Of a DNA stretch of 64,000 nt, positions 11,055 through 22,400 are shown in pieces. The stretch is from assembly GCA_964019695.1 (NCBI GenBank), contig OZ026518.1:106674305-106738304 (forward strand). Reading direction: 5' to 3'. The notes under the pieces are model-generated. The model had not been told where the DNA came from. It did no database searches and saw only the letters and a list, made by a program, of their open reading frames with translations. Origin of the DNA: Loripinus fragilis (Eukaryota > Mollusca > Bivalvia > Lucinida > Lucinidae). The position numbers and the translations under genes are program-made. Within the stretch, counting starts at the first letter, position 1, and each line of letters starts with the position of its first letter.

Positions 11055-11150
11055 GCTGTTCCTACTGTTAATATCACAGCAGTAAGCAGTAGCTACTATG
11101 CTACTGCCAGCAGTACAGCAGTAGCAGTAACTGCTGTACTTCTGCTGCCA
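11055..11150. repeat. AGCAGTAG-rich low-complexity tract
   Basis: Interrupted CAGTAG/CAGCAG words, with CAGCAGTAGCAGTAACTGC followed by TGTACTTCTGCTG giving an imperfect fold-back. It has no coding meaning that I can support. Confidence 0.5.
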
Positions 11151-11436
11151 CCTTCACACTGGTGTGATCACTGATCACATGTGATTATAACGGATTGTTC
11201 TACTATTAAGGCTGTATAAGCATGATGAACAGACTGCAGTGCAATCAAGGACTTGCTACAATTATCAAGATTCGTCATGATTTATAATATTTTGGGTATA
11301 TATAATGTTGTGGTCATAGTAGCATCCGAATATTAGTGTACTGGCATCATCATTAATCATAGTGTATAGTGAATATAGATGGCAGTCCTGCCTGCTCAAA
11401 TGTTATGGTAGATCAAACTAGAATTGCAACTAAAAA

Positions 11437-11675
11437 TGGGCCGCAACGCGAGAAAACCTGTCTTCAGGGGTTTGCGAACAACACAGGCGCAGAACAGCCT
11501 GCGCATCCGCGCAGTCTGATCAGCGCCTTTGTTATTCGCTTTTTGGTTAGAGTCATATGTAAACATGCTACAGGTGAATTTTCATTTTTCTGGCTAGTCT
11601 CTGTAGCTGAAGAGACTGGTATGAAACACGCTTTCTCGGAACCCCCGAAGACAGGTTTTCTCAGGACGAGGCCCA
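11437..11675 (-). mobile_element. MITE 'GGGCCTCGACGCGAG', full copy 2
   Basis: Same family as 6682-6919 but inverted inside. The ends are TGGGCCGCAACGCGAGAAAA and TTTTCTCAGGACGAGGCCCA. The interior carries CAGCCTGCGCATCCGCGCAG, TCTGATCAGCGCC and CTAGTCTCTGTAGCTGAAGA. The open frames on both strands here (109 and 70 codons) are MITE sequence, not genes. Confidence 0.78.
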
Positions 11676-11679
11676 AATG

Positions 11680-13140
11680 GTGGTGGAGTGGCAGATGATC
11701 TTGTCATAGCACAATCCTGGTAGAATTTGGCTAAGACTTAATTACAGTTCATGACTACTTGAGGACTGCTCTACAACAATTTACAATCTGAGCAAAATTG
11801 CCAATTCGCCACAATTGTTTTGAATTATGTCTAAAAGTGTTGTCTTTCCTCCTGATCCATCACAATCAACTACGATTCTTCCAGATTAGTGCTGATTTTC
11901 CTATGACTTTGTTAACGATTCAAAATGATTCTAAAAGGCCAAAAAATATGACAGTGTAATGTCTAGAGCCTTTAGGTACTGACTGTCCAAACTTTGAACA
12001 AAGTTGACAAAAAGATAAAAAGTTTTTGCCAACAAACTGTAGTACTCAACAAATCTGTTCTTTCAAATAGTTTTTGTTTGTGTCTAGATTAGGTAATCTT
12101 ACAGGATAAAAAGGCTCAACACCTTAATCCACTACAAGATAGAAAAAATGTTTACTCTTTCATTCTCAATGGTATCAATAAGGTCAGTCACAGGTAAAAA
12201 TGGGCAATGGACATACCAGGGTGCCAAAATCGGCACAATTTATGATATAATTATCAGACTAAGAGATACAATTCAATTGCATTCATCTCCAGGGCACACT
12301 GGAGACAGCCTATTAGCAATTTAAGGCACTAATACAAAATTCTGAAACTGCCATATTATAAGATTACATCAAATTGGCTATGCATTTTATATTCAAAAGC
12401 TGTCATAATTGTGTATGGCACCAGACATGAAAGATTCCCTTCCTATGACTTTTCTTATTTCTTTTGAATGTATTTTAAAACTTACAACTCCAAAATTCTA
12501 GACAGGTATGAACCCTTTCCAGATGAGCATTACCTCTTTCCAATCTGGTATGTTTCAATCCCTTCCCAGATTAAAATGTATTTAGTGATGATGAACCCCT
12601 CCCCCTTCCCCGGTGTACGACAAACATCATTCTGCCTGATCTAGATCCAAACTGTTTGACACTCTGATGGTATTCCTGTAAGGTCATAGAACAGGGCAAA
12701 GACAGACAAGAATATATATCAAGATTGTGTGAGACCTGCCAGGAGGTGGAGGATGCTGACCATTTTGTGTTCAAATGTAGGAAGTATAGGAAAGAGAGTG
12801 TGCAGTGCTATAGGTAAGGGTGTAATAAAATTACACACATTGGGTGGTTGAATTTAAATATTAGTAGGAATAATCAAAATAACTCACAAGTTGTTCTTAA
12901 CAATTTGATAAACTTTAAGCTGATCATATGCACACAAGAGAAGAAGCGTATGGGGTGACAGTACACTATTCAGCGATATTGCCTAAAAACAACAAGCAGT
13001 GATAAAATGTTGATCAACAACAACAATTTCTGCTTGGATTTACAAAATCCATGATAGACCTATTAATACTCACACTTGTAGGACTGTTAGTAGTTGATCA
13101 TAAAGCAATGCTTTTTCTTTAACAGTTTTTAATATCACAT
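11680..13140. other. No gene recognised; one P1 half-hairpin
   Basis: AT-rich sequence without a recognised gene. At about 12635-12690, CCAAACTGTTTGACACTCTG followed by ATGGTATTCC is one arm of the P1 palindromic MITE. The rest shows nothing I can name. Confidence 0.4.
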
Positions 13141-13147
13141 ATTGATT

Positions 13148-13440
13148 TGGTTTGGCTTAATTCTTTACGTCCCAGTCAACAGCTATGGTCATGTCTGGAA
13201 GGTCAGTTCACCTCCTGGGCAAGCTTGACTAAGTAGTTAACCAGTACTTTGTGCACATACTTTCGATTGTGACTGACAACAACCCTTCTTGAATCAGCGG
13301 AAGGGAGGATAATGGCCTTAGAAATTATTCTACGATCAATCTCCATGAAAGTATGGGACTGGGCCGAGATAGAATTCGCGACCCTGGCCCTGGATCTGCA
13401 GTCAGACACGTATCTGCAGTCAGACATGTTTCTGAACGGC
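13148..13440 (-). mobile_element. tRNA-derived SINE (family 2), diverged copy
   Basis: TTCTTTACGTCCCAGTCAAC, CAACAACCCTTCTTGAAT and ATCAATCTCCATGAAAGTAT match the copies at 15.56 and 34.28 kb. The tRNA-like end (GATAGAATTCGCGACCC, from the B box on the minus strand) is mutated and the A-box end is lost. Confidence 0.65.
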
Positions 13441-14163
13441 TTATTACATTTTATGCATCTATATCATTCTAAATTGGGGCTTTTTAAATTTGCTTACACC
13501 TTTCTTAAATATTTGAACATGCATTACGTAATTGGATTCAAACATTATGCCCTTCCCAGTACATTTGTATCTAAGATCTGTTTGTGAGTCTACAAGTGGG
13601 TTTGGAAGATTTTGCAATGCAACAAAGAATAATTTCTGTGGGTCAAAAAAGAGATCTTGTTCAATATGAACAATGTTTTTCGTGAAAAAATGCCTTAATA
13701 TTGCAATGCCCACATATCATGATTTACTGCCACAGACATAATTTAATAATATTAGGTTTATTTGATCTAATAACTCTACAGATGGAAGACCAAAGGCCCA
13801 GGTCAGGCTGCATATTATGCCGTCTGTTCTGGGCCTTTCGTCATCCAAATATCCAAAGATGAGTATATCTGATAAGGTCTGTTTATACAAGGCGGATCTT
13901 CTTTATAGCTTGTGACAAGCTGTTTCACATTTGTTGTGTTATATTTTTTTCCTTTCAGGGTTGATGTCTATTATCTTTTTGTTATTTATTGAAAATCAAG
14001 CACTTTTATGCAAAAGAAAACCTGTACTTAAGAGGATGAAAAAACTTTCTTAAAATAGACACTTCAAGTTATAAGTATCAATGACAAAGGTTGAATGGAT
14101 CCTCAGAGGTATGCACCTGTCTTATACTATGGATATCCTTGACAGGATGGAGCTTGGTACAAA

Positions 14164-14348
14164 TGAGCCGTGGCATGTGATTTCCAACAATGTGGCATTT
14201 TGACAAGTGTAGACTCAGACAAGCCTGTGCAGCCTATTTTTAGCTTAGAAACCCCAAATGATGTTCGGTCAGTAGCTAAATATTCATAGAAAATTAAAAC
14301 GACTAGCAAAGGCTCTGATCAGACTCCCCAATCTCATGTCGTGGCTCA
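14164..14348 (+). mobile_element. MITE 'TGAGCCGTGGCATG', copy 1
   Basis: It starts TGAGCCGTGGCATGTGATTT with CCAACAATGTGGCATTTTG and ends CAATCTCATGTCGTGGCTCA, inverted. It contains CAAGCCTGTGCAGCC and CTCTGATCAGACTCC. The copy at 16161 is inverted and longer. Confidence 0.7.
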
Positions 14349-14399
14349 AATGTAGAAAATTTAATATTCTTGCATGACCAGGTGGTTTATAATAGACTC

Positions 14400-14630
14400 G
14401 ATATCTTTTCATGCTGGGTAATTTTGCATGCTTTTTGGCGGTCTGCAGGGGTTTTTTTAAATTAACTTTTTCAAAAAAAATCTTTCAGGAATACCATATC
14501 AGAGAAGAGTGTCAAACAGTTGTGATCCAAAATCAGGTCCGGCATTTTGTCGGATCTTATCTGGGTCTAAAATATTTGCAAGCTTTATCAAAAGGCAACA
14601 AAAGTTACCACCAGTGGGAAAAGGGTTAAC
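14400..14630. mobile_element. Palindromic MITE, family P1
   Basis: ATGCTGGGTAATTTTGCATG leads in, then AATACCATATCAGAGA. The hairpin CAAACAGTTGTGATCCAAAA...TTATCTGGGTCTAAAATATT follows, and AAAAGGGTTAA closes it. This is the fullest view of the family's flanks outside the hairpin. Confidence 0.6.
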
Positions 14631-14754
14631 AAAGGCACCAGAACATATGTACAGAAAAAGACGGCTGATTATATCTACCTCACAGAAACCGGACAAAACA
14701 TCTAGGAGGGACAGACACAGATGACACAGACATATAGGCAGATGGATAGATGCC

Positions 14755-15018
14755 TAATCATTTACCCTTAAATTGTATTCTGGAAACCCCTAAATCATGT
14801 AAATGGGTACTTTTGCAAACAGTGAAGACCCAGATGAAATGCAGCATAATGCTGCATTTCATCAGGGTCTACACTGTTTGTAAAGGTAAAAAAGATCTTC
14901 AGACAAAAGAATACAATATTTTTAAAAATTATAATCTGACAAACCTAGATATGTACAATGGACTACCCCAAGTTTATTGCATCAAACCAAAAGGAAGAAT
15001 CCATAATATACAAAGGGT
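14755..15018. mobile_element. MITE with TGCATTTCAT hairpin (family P3)
   Basis: It opens TTACCCTTAAATTGTATTCT and GGAAACCCC, and closes TACAAAGGGTTAAAAAG. The central stem at 14813-14882 is GCAAACAGTGAAGACCCAGA paired with TCAGGGTCTACACTGTTTG, plus GAAATGCAGC/GCTGCATTTC. The sister copy is at about 47.16-47.41 kb. Confidence 0.6.
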
Positions 15019-15309
15019 TAAAAAGACTCACCATATTTTACTAAGGACTGTGATTGGTAGCCTGGAGTGAAGAAACAAGTCTCTTGCTCTTTCCCCTGAA
15101 AAAATCCAAAAACAAAACTTTCAGTTGATCAATTTAGCCACATGGTGAACTCTATCCAATTTGATATATGTCATGGATATCCTAAAGATTGAAGGTTCCA
15201 AATTACTATGTACATTGTATTTTTTCCCTAAAGATCGCTTTAACTTAGCAAACAGGACAGACCCTGATGACATGTCAAACGGGCATACCAGCTGTCCAGG
15301 ATTCCAATA

Positions 15310-15475
15310 TAAAAGGGTTAACTCTTTGTTTAGTGTAAACAGTTTGGATCCATATCAGGCCCGATGTAATGTTTAAAAGGCCTGGTCTGGACCAGAACTG
15401 TTTGACACTCTGATGGTATTTCTGATTTTTTGAAACAGTTAAAACTTCCCAACATGCAAATAGTTAATCAGAGTA
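15310..15475. mobile_element. Palindromic MITE, family P1
   Basis: GTAAACAGTTTGGATCCATA and TCTGGACCAGAACTGTTTGA are inverted arms around CAGGCCCGATGTAATG. The flanks GGTTAACTCTTTG and CTGATGGTATTTCTG match the other P1 copies. Confidence 0.6.
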
Positions 15476-15557
15476 GGAGCCTCTGAGCCATACAACATGC
15501 ACACAGTACTTACCAAGCTGAACTGGGATCAAAGCCTAGTGGTGATAACTAGAGGGT

Positions 15558-15868
15558 TTGTTGCTTTACGTCCCAAGTCAACAGCTATGGTCATTGCGGG
15601 ACGGTCAGTTCACCTAACCACACTTTTTCCTGGGCAAGCTTGAACAAGCAGTTCACCAGTACTTCGTGCACATACTTTTGCTTGTAACTGACAACAACCC
15701 TTCTTGAATGATTCAGTGGAAGGGAGGAGAATGACCGTAGAAATTATTTCATGATCAATCTCAACGAAAGTATGGGACCGGGCCGGGATCGAACTCGCGA
15801 CCCCTGGATCTGCAGTCAGACTCGCATCTGTTGCCAGATACGTTACTGACTGCGCTACACGGCCCGGT
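15558..15868 (-). mobile_element. tRNA-derived SINE (family 2) with 13-bp TSD
   Basis: On the minus strand the head is GTGTAGCGCAGTCAGTAACG (A box) and GGGGTCGCGAGTTCGATCCC (B box). The tail ends in TTGACTTGGGACGTAAAGC. It is flanked by ATAACTAGAGGGT at 15545-15557 and again at 15869-15881, a perfect 13-bp duplication that shows LINE-type retrotransposition. The body (CAACAACCCTTCTTGAATGA, GGAAGGGAGGAGAATGACCG) is shared with 13.15 and 34.28 kb. Confidence 0.9.
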
Positions 15869-16160
15869 ATAACTAGAGGGTGATAAAGCATTTAGAGGCT
15901 CCCTTGAGAGCAACATGCAGTAAGATAGTCATGTATGATTATGGGTCTTCCATTTGCTGGACCCTATATGGCATCATAGGAAGATTCCATGTGTTCCATA
16001 ATACCCTCCCATTGGTGCAATACAGCTTGAAGCAAAATAGCATATGCTATATAGAGCTGTTGTTACAAACATTTAAATGATTTATTTCTTGGTGTTTCTT
16101 GTGTTGTGTGATTTTTTTCAAAGTGTTATTACCAGATAGGACTTGTTTAAACAACAACAA

Positions 16161-16391
16161 TGAGCCAGTGCATGAGATTTCCAACAATGTGGTATGTGCG
16201 ACCAGCAAAGCCTGAGACTAGCCTGCGCATACGCACACTCTGATCAGAGCCTTTGCTAGTCGCTTGAGTATTCTATGATTGTTAAGCTACTGACTAAACA
16301 CCATTTGGAGTTTCTAAGCCTAAAAGGAGGCTGCAGAGGCTCGTCCGAGTCTACACATGTCAAAATGTTGGAAATCTCATGCCACGGCTTA
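16161..16391 (-). mobile_element. MITE 'TGAGCCGTGGCATG', copy 2
   Basis: The ends are TGAGCCAGTGCATGAGATTT and GAAATCTCATGCCACGGCTT. The interior holds CTAGCCTGCGCATACGCAC and CTCTGATCAGAGCC; the latter is on the opposite side compared with the copy at 14164. It is non-coding. Confidence 0.72.
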
Positions 16392-16700
16392 AATGTTAGA
16401 AAAATGTTATTGTAAGATAGGGCATTACAACAATTATCACAGGTCAAGTGACTAACATTATTTCACTTAAGTCACAATGGAATAATTAAGTTTACAAGTG
16501 AAAATCTGAAAACAGATATTATAATAAGAAATAATTTAGCTTCCCCTTATAACTGACGCACCAAAAAGAATTTATTCACAATTTAAAAACAAGTTTTAAT
16601 CTTCACAAAAACAAACTAGAGGTACATTATTCGCATATTATGTATTTCGTTTTTTTTATATATAATTTTATTCTTGCACATCAGAAAAGAATATCATGAT

Positions 16701-17341
16701 ATTTTAGCCCGAGTAAGAAAGTCTTATCTTACCCATATTATCTTACCAAGGCTGTAACAGGTGGAGTTTTCATTGGTTGTATTGGAGTCATGCACTGAGT
16801 CGTCAGGTGACATTAATGTTATGTGTCAAAGTGACATCATCATGTACCATTGCATCTCAGCATTTTCAGGAACTTCAAAATAAAAATTCAATGTTGGGCA
16901 AGAGAATGAATCCATTAATTGTGTGATAGTGGGATAAAAAATATACACTGCTCTTAAATTAATATTTGTCATCACTCGGCAAGCCTTGTTCAGTGGAGCA
17001 AAACCATTTAGGCAATTTTGGTCGCGGCATTATGAGGAACATTTCTGTGAAATTATTTTGAATTTGAACCAGTGGCTCAAGAGGAGATGTAAGATGTTGT
17101 TTAAAATATTTCTTATCTACAGCTTTGGCAGCCATCTTGCTTGGTGGAGCGAAACAATTTAGGCAATTTTGGTAGACCGCCTTGGTGGGAACATTGGTGT
17201 GAAATTATTTAAAATCTGGGCAATGGTTTATGAGATGTCATTTAAAGAAAAGGTTTGCGCATAATGCATGGTGCACACCAGACACCAGACTAAGACGATC
17301 ATAATAATTACCTTGACCTTTTGGCTCAGGTGAGCTAAAAT
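16701..17341. mobile_element. Element with 'GCTCAGGTGAGCTAAAA' end
   Basis: The left end is ATTTTAGCCCGAGTAAGAAA and the right end TTTTGGCTCAGGTGAGCTAA, roughly inverted. Inside, GTGGAGCAAAACCATTTAGG...CAATTTTGGTCG is repeated as GTGGAGCGAAACAATTTAGG...CAATTTTGGTAG, so it has an internal duplication of about 140 bp. A smaller relative is nested at about 24378-24878. The superfamily is unknown to me. Confidence 0.5.
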
Positions 17342-18171
17342 ATGTCTTCATTCCCATGTTCCCCTAATCCCAGGGAGTACATCAACAGAACCAGTCAAGT
17401 TATTCTTGAATTGTTCTGATATCTGTTGTAGATTTTGAGTATATCCAAAAGGCTTCAATTATTGAATACAAGCTTAAAGAGCTTTAAAATTAATGACTGC
17501 ATTCAGATGTAATGGGCTGTGCATAAATTCAAACTCAAATATTTCATTTTCAGTCTTGAGGGATTTTGGCGGTGGCTCACAGTGTTTTACATAATGTCTT
17601 CCCATTGAATCAATATGTCTGTATAACAATTATTTTCTACAAAGTAGCTACAGTTTACTAACATTGTTCAAGCAAAACAGTTGACAATTGTCTTATTTTT
17701 GCTTAAAACAAAGATTTATGAGATGATTTTAAAGAGTAACCATAATCTTTGTTTAAGCAGAAATAGATAAAATTTTAATAGTGAGACCCAACATTATACT
17801 TATTATTATGTTTTAGCATCTGGAGGGCTGCAGGTAGCCTAAATGATTTTCGCCTCAAAAGAAAAATTCAAATCTGAAATCAATAACAGTAAGAGACAGC
17901 ATAACATTGCTGTTCATGCATAAAATAATAGGGTTTAAAGTTTAATTGATATTTTAGTATAAAACCAATGAACCTGATTAAAATTATCCAACAATCTTCC
18001 CCTTGGGCTGTATGATTATTCTGATGCCTGATACAATCTTTGTGTCACATTATCTCACACTTACCATGACTGGTAAGTTGTTAACATTTTAACCCCTTTA
18101 AGCCAAATGGACTTTCCAATATTTATTATTGCATAAAAAGCTGTGTTGCACACTATTAACAGTCATGTTTC
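17342..18171. other. No gene recognised
   Basis: AT-rich sequence. TTTTAACCCCTTTAAGCCAAATGG near 18090 (in part) resembles the lead-in of the TTAACCC MITE families, and a related lead-in occurs at 47.65 kb. Nothing else was recognised. Confidence 0.35.
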
Positions 18172-18729
18172 AGGCCTCAGATTTATGGTGGGCCTGGGTC
18201 ATTGTCCCATGATTTCAAAATATGACCCATCACTTTCCAAGGCAGTGAGCCCAGTGGACCCATCCTTTTTAGTTTTGAAAAAATCTCACTTTAATAAAAA
18301 TATTCATCTTACAGCGAGTCTACAAACTCCACAAAACAGATAGTACATGTAGGTAGTCAAATACAGTAAAACATGTCTTAAGCAGCCACTAAAAAAAGGC
18401 AAAACAAAGATCTTAATAGCAAATGGTAGCTTAATGAAGGTCAAAAGGATTGCAGAATGCTCTGCAATTCTTTTGACCTGCATAAGCGATAATTGGTCTT
18501 TTTTGAGTGGCTGCTTATGACAGGTTTTACTGTATGATCAGCAGTCAATATACGTATATGCATACAAGTGTCTGTGTCAGTGTGTAGCTAAAGTATACTA
18601 CAATGTGCCGAAATGTCAACTGTGGTAAGTTTGATATGCTCGGGCCCATCATTTCAGAAAATGACCCACCATTTTTTGCTTCATGGGTCACTTCGGCCCA
18701 CCAATCTTGAAAAAAAATCTGAAGCCCTG
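18172..18729. mobile_element. hAT-like element interrupted by a mariner-like MITE
   Basis: It starts CAGGCCTCAGATTTATGGTG and ends AAAATCTGAAGCCCTG, an inverted pair of the CAGGG type. Both halves repeat GGGCCCA/TGGGTCAT words (CATGATTTCAAAATATGACC; CATCATTTCAGAAAATGACC). The outer flanks TCATGTTT and AATTGTTT share 5 of 8 bases, a possible decayed 8-bp hAT TSD. The region 18364-18532 is a later insertion. Confidence 0.55.
18364..18532. mobile_element. Tc1/mariner-like MITE with TA target
   Basis: The ends are CAGTAAAACATGTCTTAAGC...AGCCAC and GTGGCTGCTTATGACAGG...TTTTACTG, flanked by TA on each side. The whole 169 bp can fold. GTCAAAAGGATTGCAGAA and TCTGCAATTCTTTTGACC form the inner stem. 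CAGT ends and TA duplications are typical of the Tc1/mariner group. Confidence 0.72.
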
Positions 18730-19042
18730 AATTGTTTTAACCGGCAAAAACCCATGTATTAATCAGGCAATTCACATGCTGTTGATGCACGGCTTTTGTA
18801 CTTTACATATGCACATTCTAGGCCATCACAAAAATTGACGTCAACAGCAGTGGTAACGTGCATAGAAATGAACGCATTTTAGTGACGTTAGGATGACATA
18901 AGTCTTTGCTCTGGAACAGGCTTTTTCAAAACCTATGAATCATTCATGCTTTTGCGCGCCATTATAGTAACACAAAAATGAACTTTTCGAAGCGCTTTTC
19001 CAAAGTTTTCAAGCGACAAAATGACTTTATGCAATAATAACC

Positions 19043-19178
19043 ATCAAACATGGTTTTCTGATACATCAACATCTGCTAGACCCCTCGGGGGCCGTTAAAA
19101 CCCAAGACTTTCAGGCTCAGGTTTCAACACCACCCTTGGGGTCCCGCAGATGTTAATGCATAGAAAAACATGTTTGAT
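19043..19178. mobile_element. Foldback MITE-like element
   Basis: The left ATCAAACATGGTTTTCTGAT...ACATCAACATCTGC and the right GCAGATGTTAATGCATAGAA...AAACATGTTTGAT are inverted arms of about 34 bp. The centre is GC-richer (CCCCTCGGGGGCCG). It was seen once only. Confidence 0.55.
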
Positions 19179-19449
19179 CCCTATATCGATTTGATAATTT
19201 CATTTCCAATTGGTGGTTTTTTTCATTCTTATTCAAATCCCAGAAGCAAACAGTGGAAACCCTTTTCAAACGCAGCATGTTGCATCTGATCTGGTTCTAC
19301 TCCACTATCCCATACAATAGAGCACTAGACTTATTTTTGATTTATGCACCCTCTTCAATTGTTAAGGATGATGATTGAAATCTATTCAAAAGTTTTTTAA
19401 TTCTTGGTATCCAAATCCATCTATCAGCATGATTATTTATTCATGTAAG

Positions 19450-22400
19450 GTGACATTATGAGGAGGTGCCAAATTGCAATTTGATAACAGTAAAAAGATG
19501 TGTCTATATGATAACCATTAAAAGACATACAACCATTATGGAAACAATGAGTGGGTGCCAATATGATAATAGTTCAGACATACAGCCATTATGGTAACAA
19601 TGAGTGGATACAAATATGATTTAAGTTTAAAGACATACAACCATTATGGCAACAATGAGTGGGTGCCAATATGATTTAAGTTGAAAGACATACAGCCATT
19701 ATGGCAACAATGAGTGGGTGCCAATATGATAACAGTTGAAAGACATACAGCCAGTATGGCAACAATGAGTGGGTGCCAATATGATAACAGTTAAAAGACA
19801 TACAGCCATTATGGCAACAATGAGTGGATACAAATATGATTTAAGCTTAAAGACATACAACCATTATGGCAACAATGAGTGGGTGCCAATATGATAACAG
19901 TTAAAAGACATACAGCCATTATGGCAACAATGAGTGGGTGCCAATATGATAATAGTTCAGACATACAGCCATTATGGTAACAATGAGTGGATACAAATAT
20001 GATTTAAGTTTAAAGAAATACAACCATTATGGCAACAATGAGTGGGTGCCAATATGATAACAGTTAAAAGACACACAACCATTATGGCAACAATGAATGG
20101 GTGCCAATTGATAACAGTTGAAAGACATACAGCCATTATTGCAACAATGAGTGGGTGCCAATATGATAATACTTTAGACATACAGCCATTATGGTAACAA
20201 TGAGTGGATACAAATATGATTTAAGTTGAAAGACATACAACCATTATGGTAACAATGAGTGGGTGCCAATTGATAACAGTTGAAAGACATACAACCATTA
20301 TGGCAACAATGAGTGGGTGCCAATATGATAACAGTTAAAAGACATACAGCCATTATGGCAACAATGAGTGGGTGCCAATATGATAATAGTTTAGACATAC
20401 AGCCATTATGGTAACAATGAGTGGATACAAATATGATTTAAGTTTTAAGACATGCAACCATTATGGCAACAATGAGTGGGTGCCAATATGATAACAGTTG
20501 AAAGACATACAGCCATTATGGCAACAATGAGTGGATACAAATATGATTTAAGTTTAAAGACATACAACCATTATGGCAACAATGAGTGGGTGCCAATATG
20601 ATAACAGTTGAAAGACATACAACCATTATGGCAACAATGAGTGTATACCAATATGATTTAAGTTTAAAGACATAAAGCCATTATGGCAACAATGAGTGGG
20701 TGCCAATATGATAACAGTTGAAAGACATACAGCCATTATGGCAACAATGAGTGGATACAAATAAGATTTAAATTTAAAGACATACAACCATTATGGCAAC
20801 AATAAGTGGGTGCTAATATGATAACAGTTTAAAGACATACAGCCATTATGGCAGCAATGAGTGGGTGCCAATATGATAACAGTTGAAAGACATACAGCCA
20901 TTATGGCAACAATGAGTGGGTGCCAATATGATAACAGTTATAAGACAAACAGCCATTATGGCAACAATGAGTGGATACAAATATGATTTAAGTTTCAAGA
21001 CAAACAACCATTATGGCAACAATGAGTGGGTGCCAATTGATAACAGTTAAAAGACATACAGCCATTATGGCAACAATGAGTGGGTGCCCATATGATAATA
21101 CTTTAGACATACAGCCATTATGGTAACAATGAGTGGATACAAATATGATTTAAGTTTAAAGACATACAACCATTATGGCAACAATGAGTGGGTGCCAATA
21201 TGATAACAGTTTAAAGACATACAGCCATTATGGCAGCAATGAGTGGGTGCCAATATGATAACAGTTGAAAGACATACAGCCATTATGGCAACAATGAGTG
21301 GGTGCCAATATGATAACAGTTATAAGACAAACAGCCATTATGGCAACAATGAGTGGATACAAATATGATTTAAGTTTAAAGACATACAACCATTATGGCA
21401 ACAATGAGTGGGTGCCAATATGATAACAGTTGAAAGACATACAGCCATTATGGCAACAATGAGTGGATACAAATATGATTTAAGTTTTAAGACATACAAC
21501 CATTATGGCAACAATGAGTGGGTGCCAATATGATAACAGTTGAAAGACATACAGCCAGTATGGTAACAATGAGTGGGTGCCAATTGATAACAGTTGAAAG
21601 ACATACAACCATTATGGCAACAATGAGTGGGTGCCAATATGATAACAGTTTAAAGACATACAGCCATTATGGCAACAATGAGAGAATACCAATATGATTT
21701 AAGTTTAAAGACATAAAGCCATTATGGCAACAATGAGTGGGTGCCAATATGATAACAGTTGAAAGACATACAGCCATTATGGCAACAATGAGTGGGTGCC
21801 AATATGATAACAGTTAAAAGACATACAGCCATTATGGCAACACTGAGTGGATACAAATATGATTTAAGTTTAAAGACATACAACCATTATGGCAACAATG
21901 AGTGGGTGCCAATATGATAACAGTTGAAAGACATACAACCATTATGGCAACAATGAGTGGGTGTCAATATGATAACAGTTTAAAGACATACAGCCATTAT
22001 GGAAACAATGAGTGGATACCAATATGATTTAAGTTTAAAGACATAAAGCTATATGGCAACAATGAGTGGGTGCCAGTATGATGACAGTTGCAAGACATAC
22101 AGCCATTATGGCAACAATGAGTGGGTACAAATATGATTCAAGTTTAATGACATACAGCCATTATGGCAACAATGAGTGGGTGCCAATTTGATAATAGTTC
22201 AGACATACAGCCATTATGGTAACAATGAGTGGAAACAAATATGATTCAAGTTTAATGACATACAGCCATTATGGCAACAATGAGTGGGTGCCAATATAAC
22301 AGTTGAAAGACATACAGCCATTATGGCAACAATGAGTGGATACAAATCTGATTTAAGTTTAATGACATACAGCCATTATGGCAACAATGAGTGGGTGCCA

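Noticed and set aside
11369..11698. 109-codon frame
   Set aside because: It spans a MITE with long inverted ends (11437-11675); the minus strand gives a similar frame for the same reason.
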